NCBI GenBank assembly: GCA_965207755.1
Contig: OZ242297.1
Span: 496,001-560,000, forward strand
Length of the DNA: 64,000 bases
Direction of reading: 5' to 3'
DNA from: Aldehydirespirator sp028819505
GTDB lineage: Bacteria > Actinomycetota > Acidimicrobiia > Acidimicrobiales > Aldehydirespiratoraceae
Below are positions 43,655 through 51,536 of the stretch, in pieces. Position numbers and translations under genes: made by a program. The notes beneath the pieces were generated by a model. It was not told the DNA's origin, did not search any database, and was given only the letters and a program-made list of their open reading frames with translations. How positions within the stretch are numbered: the first letter of the stretch is position 1; each line of letters opens with the position of its first letter.

Positions 43655-44383
43655 TCAGGACTGGGCCACGTCGTCGAGGAACCAGTCGACCAGATCGGCG
43701 CACTGGTGAGCGTTGCGATCCTCGTGCTGGCGCAGGCTCTCCAGGAGTTCCGCCGCGCTCAAGCCGTGCTCGGCCAGGTAGTCCTCGTCCGAACCCGTCA
43801 GGAAGTCCTCGACGTGGGCGCGGGTCACCTCGGGATGGAACTGGGTGCCCAGGCAGCGTCCCAGCCGGAACATCTGCACCGCGTTCTCGTTGACGGCCAG
43901 CACCTCGGCGCCTGGGGGAGGGGTGAAGCGGTCGTGGTGCCACTGGAACCACGGCCCCGGCCCCGGCGGGTTGTGGGCCCCGTTGGGCGAGCCCCCGGGC
44001 TCGTGGATCTCGTACCACCCGATCTCGGGTACCGGCGCCCGCTCCACCTCGCCGCCGAGGGCCGCGGCCAGCAGCTGCCCTCCGAAGCAGACGCCCAGCA
44101 TCGGCACGTCCCTCGCGTGGGCGGCCCGCACCATCTCGATCTCTTCGAATATCCAGCTGTCGATCTCGCCGGTGTTGGTGAGCGAGCGGATCGAGCCCAT
44201 CGGCACGAGCATGTCGTACTCGGCCAAGTCGGGGAAGGGGACCGCGTCGTTGGGCCGGTCCAGATCCTCGGTCACCACGTGCTCGTGCACGTCGAAGCCC
44301 CGCTGTGACAGGCGTTCACCGACCAGCGCGCTCGTGCCCTGCGGCTCGTGGGCCAACACCAGTGCTCGCTGCGGCCTGCTCAC
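43655..44383 (-). CDS. Class I glutamine amidotransferase-like protein
   Basis: A 242-residue stand-alone GATase with nucleophile Cys in LGVCFGGQLLAAALGG and catalytic His-Glu in TQFHPEVTRA. It is of the GMP-synthase-like (COG0518) type, but no synthetase domain is attached. In aniline degradation a similar stand-alone GATase-like protein accompanies a GS-like ligase. GTG 44383 overlaps the stop of the ring-cleavage dioxygenase gene, so it is the last gene of the catabolic operon that begins at 47364. Confidence 0.87.
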   Translation of the reverse strand: MSRPQRALVLAHEPQGTSALVGERLSQRGFDVHEHVVTEDLDRPNDAVPFPDLAEYDMLVPMGSIRSLTNTGEIDSWIFEEIEMVRAAHARDVPMLGVCFGGQLLAAALGGEVERAPVPEIGWYEIHEPGGSPNGAHNPPGPGPWFQWHHDRFTPPPGAEVLAVNENAVQMFRLGRCLGTQFHPEVTRAHVEDFLTGSDEDYLAEHGLSAAELLESLRQHEDRNAHQCADLVDWFLDDVAQS

Positions 44384-45240
44384 AGGTCAAACCATACGTG
44401 GGCCTGACCCGTCCCCGACACCGACTCGTACTGGCCGAACTGGACGCCCCGGGCGGTGCAGGCCCGGCCGCCCAGCGCGCCCACCATCACCAGGTAGTGG
44501 CCGAAGTATCCCTCGGGGGCGAAACGGGAGTACTCGGGCACGAAATCGATGATGGCGGCGTGGTCGCCGGCGGCCATCCACGCCAGCACCGCTCGATCGG
44601 CCGCGGCCGCTTCGGGGGTGCGGATGTGGACGTCGGGGTCGGCGCCCTCATGGTCGCGGAACTGGCGAAGCGGCCAGAACCGGTGGCTGAGCCCGCCGCT
44701 GGCCAGGACCACCACCCGCCGGTCGAGCCCTGCCACCGCCTCGGCCAAGAGCTCGCCGGCCAGCAGGAAGTCGTAGGGCTCGGCGGTCTGGCACACGCCC
44801 ATCGACACCCAGCGCTCGTCGCCCTGCAGGAACCCGAGCAGGTTCACAGTGGGGTAGTGCACCGGCAGGTGCGGGTCGTCCACGGCGGTCACCCAGGTTC
44901 CGTCGCGGGCGGCCGCCGCGGTGGCGAAGGCATGGGCCAACTCGGGGTCTCCCGGCATGTCGTAGGGCACGGCGCTCATTCCCCGGGGCAGCTCGTCGGA
45001 TGTGAACAGGCCCTCGCGCCGTTCATGGGCCGTCACGATGTGCTCGACGGTGGTGAACCAGTGGGTGTCGATCACCACGACGGTGTCGGCTGCGGCGGGG
45101 GCCAGGCGCTCGGCCCGCAGGGCATGCAGGCCCGCGAACAGGGAGGTGTCCTCGCCGTCGTTGAGGGCCCGGCGCTCGTGCTCGGGCATCACCAGCGGCG
45201 GGACGTGCGACACCAGCGCGGCCCCCACGATCGATCCCAT
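44380..45240 (-). CDS. hpaD: HpaD-like homoprotocatechuate 2,3-dioxygenase (LigB family, class III extradiol)
   Basis: A 286-residue extradiol ring-cleavage dioxygenase. The N-terminal metal His12 (VSHVPPL) and His60 (IDTHWF) are visible, as is ASGGLSHRF. The stretches FTSDELPRGM and SGTGQAHVWF, together with DTHW and LSHRF, match the E. coli HpaD pattern as I remember it, so 3,4-dihydroxyphenylacetate or a close catechol is the likely substrate. It begins 31 nt after a P450 gene and overlaps the GATase gene downstream. The family call is strong, the exact substrate inferred. Confidence 0.87.
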   Translation of the reverse strand: MGSIVGAALVSHVPPLVMPEHERRALNDGEDTSLFAGLHALRAERLAPAAADTVVVIDTHWFTTVEHIVTAHERREGLFTSDELPRGMSAVPYDMPGDPELAHAFATAAAARDGTWVTAVDDPHLPVHYPTVNLLGFLQGDERWVSMGVCQTAEPYDFLLAGELLAEAVAGLDRRVVVLASGGLSHRFWPLRQFRDHEGADPDVHIRTPEAAAADRAVLAWMAAGDHAAIIDFVPEYSRFAPEGYFGHYLVMVGALGGRACTARGVQFGQYESVSGTGQAHVWFDL

Positions 45241-45271
45241 CGTCAGACCTCCCTTTCGTCGGCCGCGGGCA

Positions 45272-46552
45272 TCATGCCACCACCCGGACGGGCAGGTGCT
45301 TGATGCCGGCTATGAAGTTGGAGCGCATGTAATCGGGCTCGCCGTCGGGTTCGAGGCGCTCGACCCGTTTCATCAGCTCCTCGTAGACCAGCCGGGCCTC
45401 CATGCGGGCCAGCCAGGCGCCCAGGCACAGGTGCGGTCCGTTGCGCCCGAAGGCCATGTGGTCGTTGGGATCGCGGGCCAGATCGAACCGCCAGGGGTTC
45501 GGGAAGCCGTCGCTGTCGTGGTTGGCGGAGCAGAACCACATCACCACCTTGTCGCCCGCGGCGATGTTCTTTCCGCCGAGGGTGACCTCACGGGTGGCGG
45601 TGCGGCGGAAGTGCATGGTCACCGCGCTGGTGCGCAGGACCTCCTCCACCGCCGTCCCGGTGAGCGACGGGTCGGCCCGCCAGGCCCGCCACAGGCTCGG
45701 GTGGAGCATCATCGTTCGCAGGCCGTGGGTCATGGTGTAGCGGGTGGTGTCGTTGCCGGCCGCGATCAGAAGCAGGAAGAAGTTCTTGAACTCCGGGTCG
45801 GTCAGCGGCTCGCCGTCGCGGGTGGGGGCCAGCAGCTGGGTGATCACGTCGTCGCGCGGGCAGGCGCGGCGCTCGGCCGCCTGGTGCTCGGCGTACTCGA
45901 AGACCTCGGCCGCGGCCGGGCTGCGGAACGGCATCAGCCGGAACTCCTCAGTGTCGGCCGTGTCGATCACGTGGGTGGTGAACTCGGGGTCGCTGTTGCC
46001 CAGGAAGGCGTCGCCCCACTCCACCAGCTGGTGGCCGTCGGCGTCGCTGGTGCCCAGCAGCCGGCCCAGCATCCGCATGGGCAACTTGGCCGCCACCTCG
46101 GTGACGAAGTCGAAGGCGTCGGCGGCGAGGGCCTCGTCGAGCACTTCGGCGGCCAGGGCGCGGATGGAGCCCTCGTAGGACTCGACGGTGCGGCGGGTGA
46201 ACCCCCGGTTGACGAGGCGCCGCAGCCGGGTGTGCTCGGGCGGGTCGAGCTCCATCATCGTGCGGCGGGCGTCGAGCTCGTCGTCGTCCATCTCCTCGAG
46301 GCGGATGCCCCGGCTGGAGGTGAACGTCTCGACGTCGCGGCTCACGGCCAGGGCGTCGTGGTAGCGGGTGACCGACCAGAACCCGGCGCCGTCGGCCTCC
46401 GGGGTCCAGTGCACCGGGTCTTCGCGGCGCAGCCGGGTGAAGGTGGCGTGGGGCACCCCGGAGGTGAACGAGTCGTGCGAGGACAGGTCGGCGTCGTCGT
46501 CGCCGTGGTCGGGAAGGTAGCCGTCCACGTAGGTGGCTGTGAGCGTGCTCAC
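45272..46552 (-). CDS. Cytochrome P450 in ring-cleavage operon
   Basis: A 426-residue P450 with haem Cys376 in AFGRNGPHLCLGA, I-helix AGNDTTRYTM and ExxR EEVLRT. The ligand loop has Arg-Asn in place of the Gly-rich FGGG of the first P450. MELDPPEHTRLRRLVNRGFT and YMRSNFIAGIKHLPVRV place it in the same broad CYP group as the 35601 gene. In this operon it may hydroxylate an aromatic ring or side chain ahead of cleavage; this is inference. GTG 46552 overlaps the upstream ADC-like gene as GTGA. Confidence 0.92.
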   Translation of the reverse strand: MSTLTATYVDGYLPDHGDDDADLSSHDSFTSGVPHATFTRLRREDPVHWTPEADGAGFWSVTRYHDALAVSRDVETFTSSRGIRLEEMDDDELDARRTMMELDPPEHTRLRRLVNRGFTRRTVESYEGSIRALAAEVLDEALAADAFDFVTEVAAKLPMRMLGRLLGTSDADGHQLVEWGDAFLGNSDPEFTTHVIDTADTEEFRLMPFRSPAAAEVFEYAEHQAAERRACPRDDVITQLLAPTRDGEPLTDPEFKNFFLLLIAAGNDTTRYTMTHGLRTMMLHPSLWRAWRADPSLTGTAVEEVLRTSAVTMHFRRTATREVTLGGKNIAAGDKVVMWFCSANHDSDGFPNPWRFDLARDPNDHMAFGRNGPHLCLGAWLARMEARLVYEELMKRVERLEPDGEPDYMRSNFIAGIKHLPVRVVA

Positions 46553-47364
46553 GGGTCGGCCTTGGGGTTGGGGGCGGCCCACAGGGTGGCGCCGCCGGCC
46601 ATGGACGTGCCGACCCGGCGGTAGTAGCCGCCGATCATCTCGATCGGTTGCAGGTGGTGCAGCTCCTCGGTGGGGCAGGTGGGCAGCACCAGTTCGGCGT
46701 CGCCCGAGTACACCGGTCCGAGGTCGGCGTCGTAGCCCCGCATGGTGACCAGCTCGTCGAGCGAGTCGTCCCCGTCGGCCTCCATGGCCGGCATCTGGCG
46801 GCTGTGCAGCATCGGGTGGCCGTTGACGAAGCCGGGCGCGCCGGCGGTGCCGGTGATGGTGAAGCGGGCCTCGGCGACGCGCCGGCCCCAGGTGCTCAGG
46901 GTCGCTCCGAAGCGGCCGCCCGGCGCCAGCCGCGGCCCGGCCCGGCCCACGGTCACCGGCCTGGTCATGGCGATCTCGGCCATCTTCTTGGGGTAGCCCT
47001 GGAAGTGGCCCCTGGCCATGGCGAAGTCCTTGTCCACCCAGATGTAGGCCGCCCGGCTGTAGGTCTCGCCCCGGAACCTGCATCGCACCACGGCGAACAC
47101 CTCCCGGTACTGGGCCCGCACCGGGTCGAGCAGCTCCTCGAAGGCGTCGCCGCAGCTCTGCCACTCGGCCCAGACCAGGGCCACCGCTCCGGGATCGTCC
47201 GGGGCCGGCTCCATGGGGTCGGGGAGGAGTTCGGCCACCCGGTCCGGGTCGGTGCGGTACTCGACGGTGAGCATGTCGCCGGAGTAGTGCCAGGGGGGAG
47301 CCGGCACGATCCCGGCGATCCCGGCGGGCGTCCGCGGATACATGAACCCCTGGAGCTCGGCCAC
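46549..47364 (-). CDS. Acetoacetate decarboxylase superfamily protein
   Basis: A 271-residue protein with the ADC catalytic motif QGYPKKMAEI, where Lys126/Lys127 would form the Schiff base, and the C-terminal LPTCPTEELHHLQPIEMIGG. ADC-like proteins include decarboxylases and Schiff-base hydratases or aldolases. As first gene of the operon with a P450 and an HpaD-like dioxygenase, it may process a ring-cleavage product. GTG 47364 is chosen because TATGCT lies exactly 6 nt upstream; the longer frame from 47388 begins inside the promoter. Confidence 0.85.
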   Translation of the reverse strand: MAELQGFMYPRTPAGIAGIVPAPPWHYSGDMLTVEYRTDPDRVAELLPDPMEPAPDDPGAVALVWAEWQSCGDAFEELLDPVRAQYREVFAVVRCRFRGETYSRAAYIWVDKDFAMARGHFQGYPKKMAEIAMTRPVTVGRAGPRLAPGGRFGATLSTWGRRVAEARFTITGTAGAPGFVNGHPMLHSRQMPAMEADGDDSLDELVTMRGYDADLGPVYSGDAELVLPTCPTEELHHLQPIEMIGGYYRRVGTSMAGGATLWAAPNPKADP

Positions 47365-47370
47365 GCCAAG

Positions 47371-47399
47371 AGCATAATCGTTTGGCACCGAACGATCAA
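47371..47399 (-). promoter_or_regulatory. Promoter of the ADC-P450-hpaD-GATase operon with spacer operator
   Basis: On the minus strand, -35 TTGATC (47394-47399), a 17-nt spacer and -10 TATGCT (47371-47376) are followed by six bases and GTG 47364. The spacer is filled by GTTTGGCACCGAACG (plus 47380-47394), an imperfect inverted repeat. It is 13/15 identical to a box upstream of the MarR gene at 51426-51440. Confidence 0.72.
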
Positions 47400-47588
47400 G
47401 GCCGCCCGTGCCGTCGCGTCCCGCCCAGCAAGAGGCCCGCGGATAGCCGAGCGAACCCGTTCCATACGGGGCGGGGCCGTGGCCCGAGCGACCCTCAGGT
47501 CGCAGCGAACAAGAGCGGGAATGACACCGCTGCAGCGCGACCGGCTTGCATCAATCCGCGCACGCTCTAATGCGGTCAACGGCAGCCG
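47400..47588. other. Intergenic stretch with no recognised feature
   Basis: Between the catabolic operon promoter and the repeats of the second ATPase I see no gene, hairpin terminator or RNA. Short open frames here lack ribosome sites and family resemblance. Confidence 0.6.
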
Positions 47589-47657
47589 GCTGCAAATATC
47601 AAGACGATAGTGCTGCAAACTCTCAGATGATTTAGCTGCAATTTATCAGATAGAGTG
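47589..47657 (+). repeat. Three 23-bp iterons upstream of second DUF4143 ATPase
   Basis: GCTGCAA begins at 47589, 47612 and 47635, exactly 23 bp apart. Each is followed by a partly conserved A/T-rich stretch (ATATCAAGACGATAGT, ACTCTCAGATGATTTA, TTTATCAGATAGAGTG). The third contains a possible -10 TAGAGT (47651-47656), so the iterons cover the promoter. Confidence 0.8.
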
Positions 47658-47698
47658 AACGCAAGCACTCGGCCACCCCTAGTTGCGCCTGAGGTTCC

Positions 47699-48985
47699 AT
47701 GAGCATTCTGCCCGATCGTTTCGACTACCGGCCGCGGGTCGTGGACTCCGAGGTCGCTCGGCGCCTGCGACTGTTGCCGACGGTGTTGATCGAGGGCCCC
47801 CGCGGCTGCGGGAAGACCACCACGGCACGGCGCTTGGCCAATCGAGAGCTCCTGTTGGACCTGGACGCCAATGCCCGGAGCCACGCCGCCCACGGCACTC
47901 TGCCCCTCGATCGAGGCCCCTTTCCGCTGCTGATAGACGAGTGGCAACTCGCGCCGCAAGTCTGGAACCGGGTGCGGCGGGCCAGCGACGCCCTGCAGAG
48001 CTCGGGGCGGTACCTGCTCACCGGGTCGGCCAACCCCACCGACGACATCACCCGGCACTCCGGCGCGGGCCGGGTGGCCCGGGTGAGGATGCGGCCGATG
48101 TCGCTGTACGAGTCGGGCGCATCGACCGGGGCGGTGAGCGTGGCCTCGCTGCTCGACGGCGGCGTCTGCTCGGCCTGGCCGGAGGGCGACGGGCGGACCG
48201 ACGCGGAACTTCGGTACGTGATCGAGGCTCTGTGCCGCGGCGGGTGGCCTGCCTGCCGCGCCATGTCGGTGGGCGAGGCCCAGGAGTTCCTGCGCCTGTA
48301 TCTTGACGAGACCTGCCGCGTGGATGTGCCACGGGTCAACGGCGTCCGACACGACCCGGCCGCAGTGAGGCGCACGATCGTCTCGTTGGCGCGCCACAGC
48401 GCGGCGTCGCCCTCCGGCTCGACGCTGGCCTCCGACATCGGCGGGGGGAAGCCGATCGCTCATGAGACCCTTGCCGGATACCTGGATGCTCTCGAGCGCA
48501 TCTTCGTTGCGGAAGATCAGCCTGCCTGGTCGCCCCACCTCGCCTCGCGCTCGCGCCTGCGCAAGGCCTCCAAGCGCCACCTCGCCGATCCGGCTCTGGC
48601 CGCGGCGGCGCTGGGCGCCGGCCCGCAGCGGCTCTTCGACGACCGCGAGATGCTGGGGCATCTGTTCGAGTCGATGGTCGTGAGAGACCTGCGCGTCTAC
48701 GCCCAGGCGGGCGGCGCCGAAGTGTTCCACTTCCTGGACAGCAACCGCCTTGAGGCCGATGCCATCGTCCAGCGGACCGACGGATCATGGCTGGCGGTGG
48801 AGGTCAAACTCGGAGAGGCCGCCTCTGTGGACGCCGCCGCCGGATCGCTGCTGAGGCTCCGCGAACGGGTCGATGCCCGGCGGATGGGAGAGCCGGCCAA
48901 GCTGCTGGTGGTCACCGCCACCGGCTACGCGCACGAGCGCTCCGACAGCGTGGCTGTGGCTCCGCTGACTCTTCTAGGCCCCTAG
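47699..48985 (+). CDS. AAA_14/DUF4143 ATPase (second copy)
   Basis: A 428-residue ATPase of the same type as that at 29501. Walker A is GPRGCGKTTTARR (about 33-45) and Walker B is PLLIDEWQ. DUF4143 features include GHLFESMVVRDLRVYA and a nuclease-like end with FLDSNRLEADAIVQ and WLAVEVKLG. The two copies are clearly divergent, so they did not arise by recent duplication. ATG 47699 follows CTGAGGTTCC, a ribosome site. Three 23-bp iterons lie upstream. It converges on the adenine methylase gene. Confidence 0.85.
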   Translation: MSILPDRFDYRPRVVDSEVARRLRLLPTVLIEGPRGCGKTTTARRLANRELLLDLDANARSHAAHGTLPLDRGPFPLLIDEWQLAPQVWNRVRRASDALQSSGRYLLTGSANPTDDITRHSGAGRVARVRMRPMSLYESGASTGAVSVASLLDGGVCSAWPEGDGRTDAELRYVIEALCRGGWPACRAMSVGEAQEFLRLYLDETCRVDVPRVNGVRHDPAAVRRTIVSLARHSAASPSGSTLASDIGGGKPIAHETLAGYLDALERIFVAEDQPAWSPHLASRSRLRKASKRHLADPALAAAALGAGPQRLFDDREMLGHLFESMVVRDLRVYAQAGGAEVFHFLDSNRLEADAIVQRTDGSWLAVEVKLGEAASVDAAAGSLLRLRERVDARRMGEPAKLLVVTATGYAHERSDSVAVAPLTLLGP

Positions 48986-49053
48986 CCCGGACTACCTGGC
49001 CGTGATCTGTTCGTCGAGTTCGTCTTCGTTCCAGCCAGGCGGATCGATCAGGC

Positions 49054-50718
49054 TCACGCGGCGAACTCTTCCAGCATCCTGGGTTCTGGCACAGGGATCC
49101 GGCCCATCTCCGACGGCTCGAACTTCATGAGGCCGCCTGCGTAGGTCCGCCCTACTGCTGACGGGGCTGAGGCGCGTAACGCGGCCGCCAGTGCATCGAG
49201 GATGGTTGCAGACATCGCCTCTCTGGGATAGATGCCATGAACGACGTTCACATTGCGGGCCGTCGAGAGATTGCGGACGAACGCTGGCGGACGCCTTGCC
49301 ATATAGGTCGCGAGGATGGGAGCAGGCGTCCGCAGGCCCACAGTCCACCAGGGGTTGCGATTGCGAGCGATGTAACCAGAAAGGACCCCGCGTCGCTCGG
49401 CAGACCGAAGGAACCGGTCGATGAGGAGGCGGTCAGCGTCGTCGAACACTTCGAGGTCGGCCGGTAAGTCGATCACGGCCCGTAGGCCACGTGTGCTTGC
49501 CAGAACACCGTCCGAAGCGTTGAAGAGTTCGGCTGCCCGGGTGACCGACGGACGGAGCACCTCCTGTGGCAGGGCCGGGTTGTCGGCGTCGGTGATCCAT
49601 ATGGAGTTTGCGCCGGTCACTGCGCCACGATGCACGCGACAGATCTCGCCCAGTTCCACGTAGTCCTCAGGCGGCTTATTTGGGCCGTTGAGCAGCGCTG
49701 ACCATCTTGGCGTGGCACGCAACTGTCGTCGGCTGAAAGACCGCCCCCCGTTCAGCACGCCCAAGTCGGAGGTGCTCGGGACTCGCTCCATGCGAATCGA
49801 CGCACCAGGCTCACCTACCTCAAAACAGGTGACGGCTGCAGTTGTTGCCGTGTCGGCGAAGGGTGTCGCATGTGGATCGACTAGGTGGATTGAGACTCCG
49901 CCTAGCTGGGTCGCGAACAGCATCCTCGGCAGGTGGCCGTAGTTCACGTCAAGCCACTCTGACGAAGTCACGAACGCGCCGAGGTCGCCAGGCCGGACAT
50001 GCAGGGCGGTGGCCAGCATGAAGTGGACGTGCATCCCGGCTAGGCCGCTGGCCTTCAACCCGAGGGTGGCCGAGCTGGCAGCCAGCCATTCCTTCCATTC
50101 CGGCTCGATCTGGTGGTGGCGGACGTAGGGCGGATTCCCGATGTAGGCGGTGGGGCCATCGAACTCGCTGAAGTCAGCGTCGCGATAATCTCGCATCAGG
50201 ATCTGCGCCCGATGGTCAAGACCCGCCGCGGTGAGGTTGGCCCGGGCCAGCAGGGCGGCCAGTGGGTCGATCTCCACTCCCACCAGCAGGGCCTCCGGCA
50301 GCACGCGACCAGCTTCAAGCAGGAACCGGGCCGAGCCTGTCCCGGGATCTACCACGCGTGCCGGCCTTGACCGTTCGGCAACCCAGGCGACGATCGAGGA
50401 CACGATCTCGGAGGGTGTGTAGGTCGCGCCGAGCGGCCTGCGCTGGTCAGGCGGGCGCAAATGCATGAGGGCGTCGCCCAGAGGATCCTTGCCCGAGCGG
50501 ATCAGGTCGATCAGTCCGCTGTCGTCGGCAGCGTGGTCGGGTGCCTCCAGGGCCTGCACGAGACGGGACTCGGGCGCCGACAGCTCGGCAAGTTCGCCGT
50601 GCCGGACGACCGACCAAGCAGCCCTGGCGAGGTCCTGCTCGCCGCACAGCCCGCCTATAGCGATGGCCAGTGAACTTGTCTCGCAGCCGATCAGCGTCAC
50701 TTGGTTGCAGTCTGACAT
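49054..50718 (-). CDS. N6-adenine DNA methyltransferase (Eco57I/TaqI-like), orphan
   Basis: A 554-residue class I methyltransferase. S-adenosylmethionine motif I is VVDPGTGSARFL (124-132), and the N6-adenine catalytic motif is IGNPPYVRHHQI with NPPY at 195-198. The following ESWLDVNYG-like SSEWLDVNYG and the C-terminal third resemble the TaqI-type specificity domain. No nuclease motif or restriction partner is adjacent, so it is an orphan methylase or a reduced defence component. ATG 50718 is taken as start; an in-frame codon at 50781 would add 21 residues. Confidence 0.85.
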   Translation of the reverse strand: MSDCNQVTLIGCETSSLAIAIGGLCGEQDLARAAWSVVRHGELAELSAPESRLVQALEAPDHAADDSGLIDLIRSGKDPLGDALMHLRPPDQRRPLGATYTPSEIVSSIVAWVAERSRPARVVDPGTGSARFLLEAGRVLPEALLVGVEIDPLAALLARANLTAAGLDHRAQILMRDYRDADFSEFDGPTAYIGNPPYVRHHQIEPEWKEWLAASSATLGLKASGLAGMHVHFMLATALHVRPGDLGAFVTSSEWLDVNYGHLPRMLFATQLGGVSIHLVDPHATPFADTATTAAVTCFEVGEPGASIRMERVPSTSDLGVLNGGRSFSRRQLRATPRWSALLNGPNKPPEDYVELGEICRVHRGAVTGANSIWITDADNPALPQEVLRPSVTRAAELFNASDGVLASTRGLRAVIDLPADLEVFDDADRLLIDRFLRSAERRGVLSGYIARNRNPWWTVGLRTPAPILATYMARRPPAFVRNLSTARNVNVVHGIYPREAMSATILDALAAALRASAPSAVGRTYAGGLMKFEPSEMGRIPVPEPRMLEEFAA

Positions 50719-50839
50719 CGCGCCGCCCTGCGTGTGGGGATACCTCGCACGAAAACGTATGTTCGCATCCGGGTGCGACACGCCGGAGCCCGACAGCGGT
50801 GAGAGTCGATGAGGGACGTATCTAGAGAAGTGTTGGCTC

Positions 50840-50869
50840 TTTTACATATATAACTGTAAAATGTGTCAA
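50840..50869 (-). promoter_or_regulatory. Promoter of the adenine methylase gene with inverted repeat
   Basis: On the minus strand a perfect -35 TTGACA (50864-50869), a 17-nt spacer and TGTAAA (50841-50846) form the promoter. An inverted repeat TTTTACA-N8-TGTAAAA (50840-50861) covers the -10 and spacer. This AT-rich spot is unusual for the window. The leader would be over 100 nt. Confidence 0.65.
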
Positions 50870-50903
50870 TGCTCGGACCCTTCGACAACCTCCAACGCTG
50901 AGA

Positions 50904-51407
50904 TCAGGCTTGGCCGGCGGCGACGATCACCCGGCGCAGCAGCCCGGCCAATGCTTGCTTCTCGTCGGTCGAGAGCTCGCGCACCATCTCGCCCTCGTAG
51001 CGGTTGAAACGGGGGAAGAGCCTCTCGATGGTGTCCAGGCCGGCGCCGGTGAGCGCGACCGTCACCCGGCGGCGGTCCGACTCGACCTGCCTGCGTTCCA
51101 CGAAACCCCGCTTCTCCAGAGTCTTGACCACCCCGGTGAGCGTCGCTTTCGACAGGTCGCATTCCTCGGCCAGGTCCGCGGTCCGCATCTCGCCCCACAC
51201 CCACAGCACCCACAGGGTGGTGAAGCCGCCCCAGGACAGGCCGAACTGCGCCAGCACGCCACGCTCGGCCCGTCGACGCACCGCGGTCGCTGCCCGGTAG
51301 ATGTTCGACACCGCGAGCATCGAGTCGAAGTCCAGCGGTCGGCCGCCGAGGCGCGCCTGGATGAGGCGCTCTGCATCGAGTAGGCGCGGGCTCGCTCGGT
51401 CTTCCAC
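50904..51407 (-). CDS. MarR family transcriptional regulator
   Basis: A 167-residue winged-helix regulator. VLWVWGEMRTADLAEECDLS and KATLTGVVKTLEKRGFVERR form the recognition helix and the start of the wing, which continues as QVESDRRRVTVALT. The flanking helices dimerise. HpaR/HpcR of the homoprotocatechuate pathway belongs to this family. GTG 51407 is preferred because CCGGAG lies 9 nt upstream; TTG 51452 would add 15 residues. A box at 51426-51440 upstream matches the catabolic operon promoter, so self-control plus control of that operon is likely. Confidence 0.9.
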   Translation of the reverse strand: MEDRASPRLLDAERLIQARLGGRPLDFDSMLAVSNIYRAATAVRRRAERGVLAQFGLSWGGFTTLWVLWVWGEMRTADLAEECDLSKATLTGVVKTLEKRGFVERRQVESDRRRVTVALTGAGLDTIERLFPRFNRYEGEMVRELSTDEKQALAGLLRRVIVAAGQA

Positions 51408-51425
51408 GTCGGCGTCTCCGGTTTT

Positions 51426-51440
51426 GTTTGCTACCGAACG
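51426..51440. promoter_or_regulatory. Putative MarR box
   Basis: GTTTGCTACCGAACG, 13/15 identical to 47380-47394. It lies between a possible minus-strand -10 TAGTCT (plus 51452-51457) and the MarR start, so a bound dimer would block the regulator's own transcription. Confidence 0.6.
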
Positions 51441-51524
51441 GAGTCGGCGCAAGACTAGGCGGCTGATCGCTCCCAGTCATCTGCAAGGCAAGCCGGCCCA
51501 ACGTCGGGGGTGAGGGGCCTCAGA

Positions 51525-51530
51525 TAGGGT
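51525..51530 (+). promoter_or_regulatory. -10 element (TAGGGT) of livF-like gene, leaderless
   Basis: TAGGGT, six bases, then GTG 51537. Confidence 0.5.
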
Positions 51531-51536
51531 TTCGTC

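Noticed and set aside
44380..45240. Possible AmmeMemoRadiSam-type LigB homologue rather than a catabolic dioxygenase
   Set aside because: The HpaD-like strings (DTHW, TSDELP, LSHRF, SGTGQ) and the P450/ADC operon fit HpaD better.
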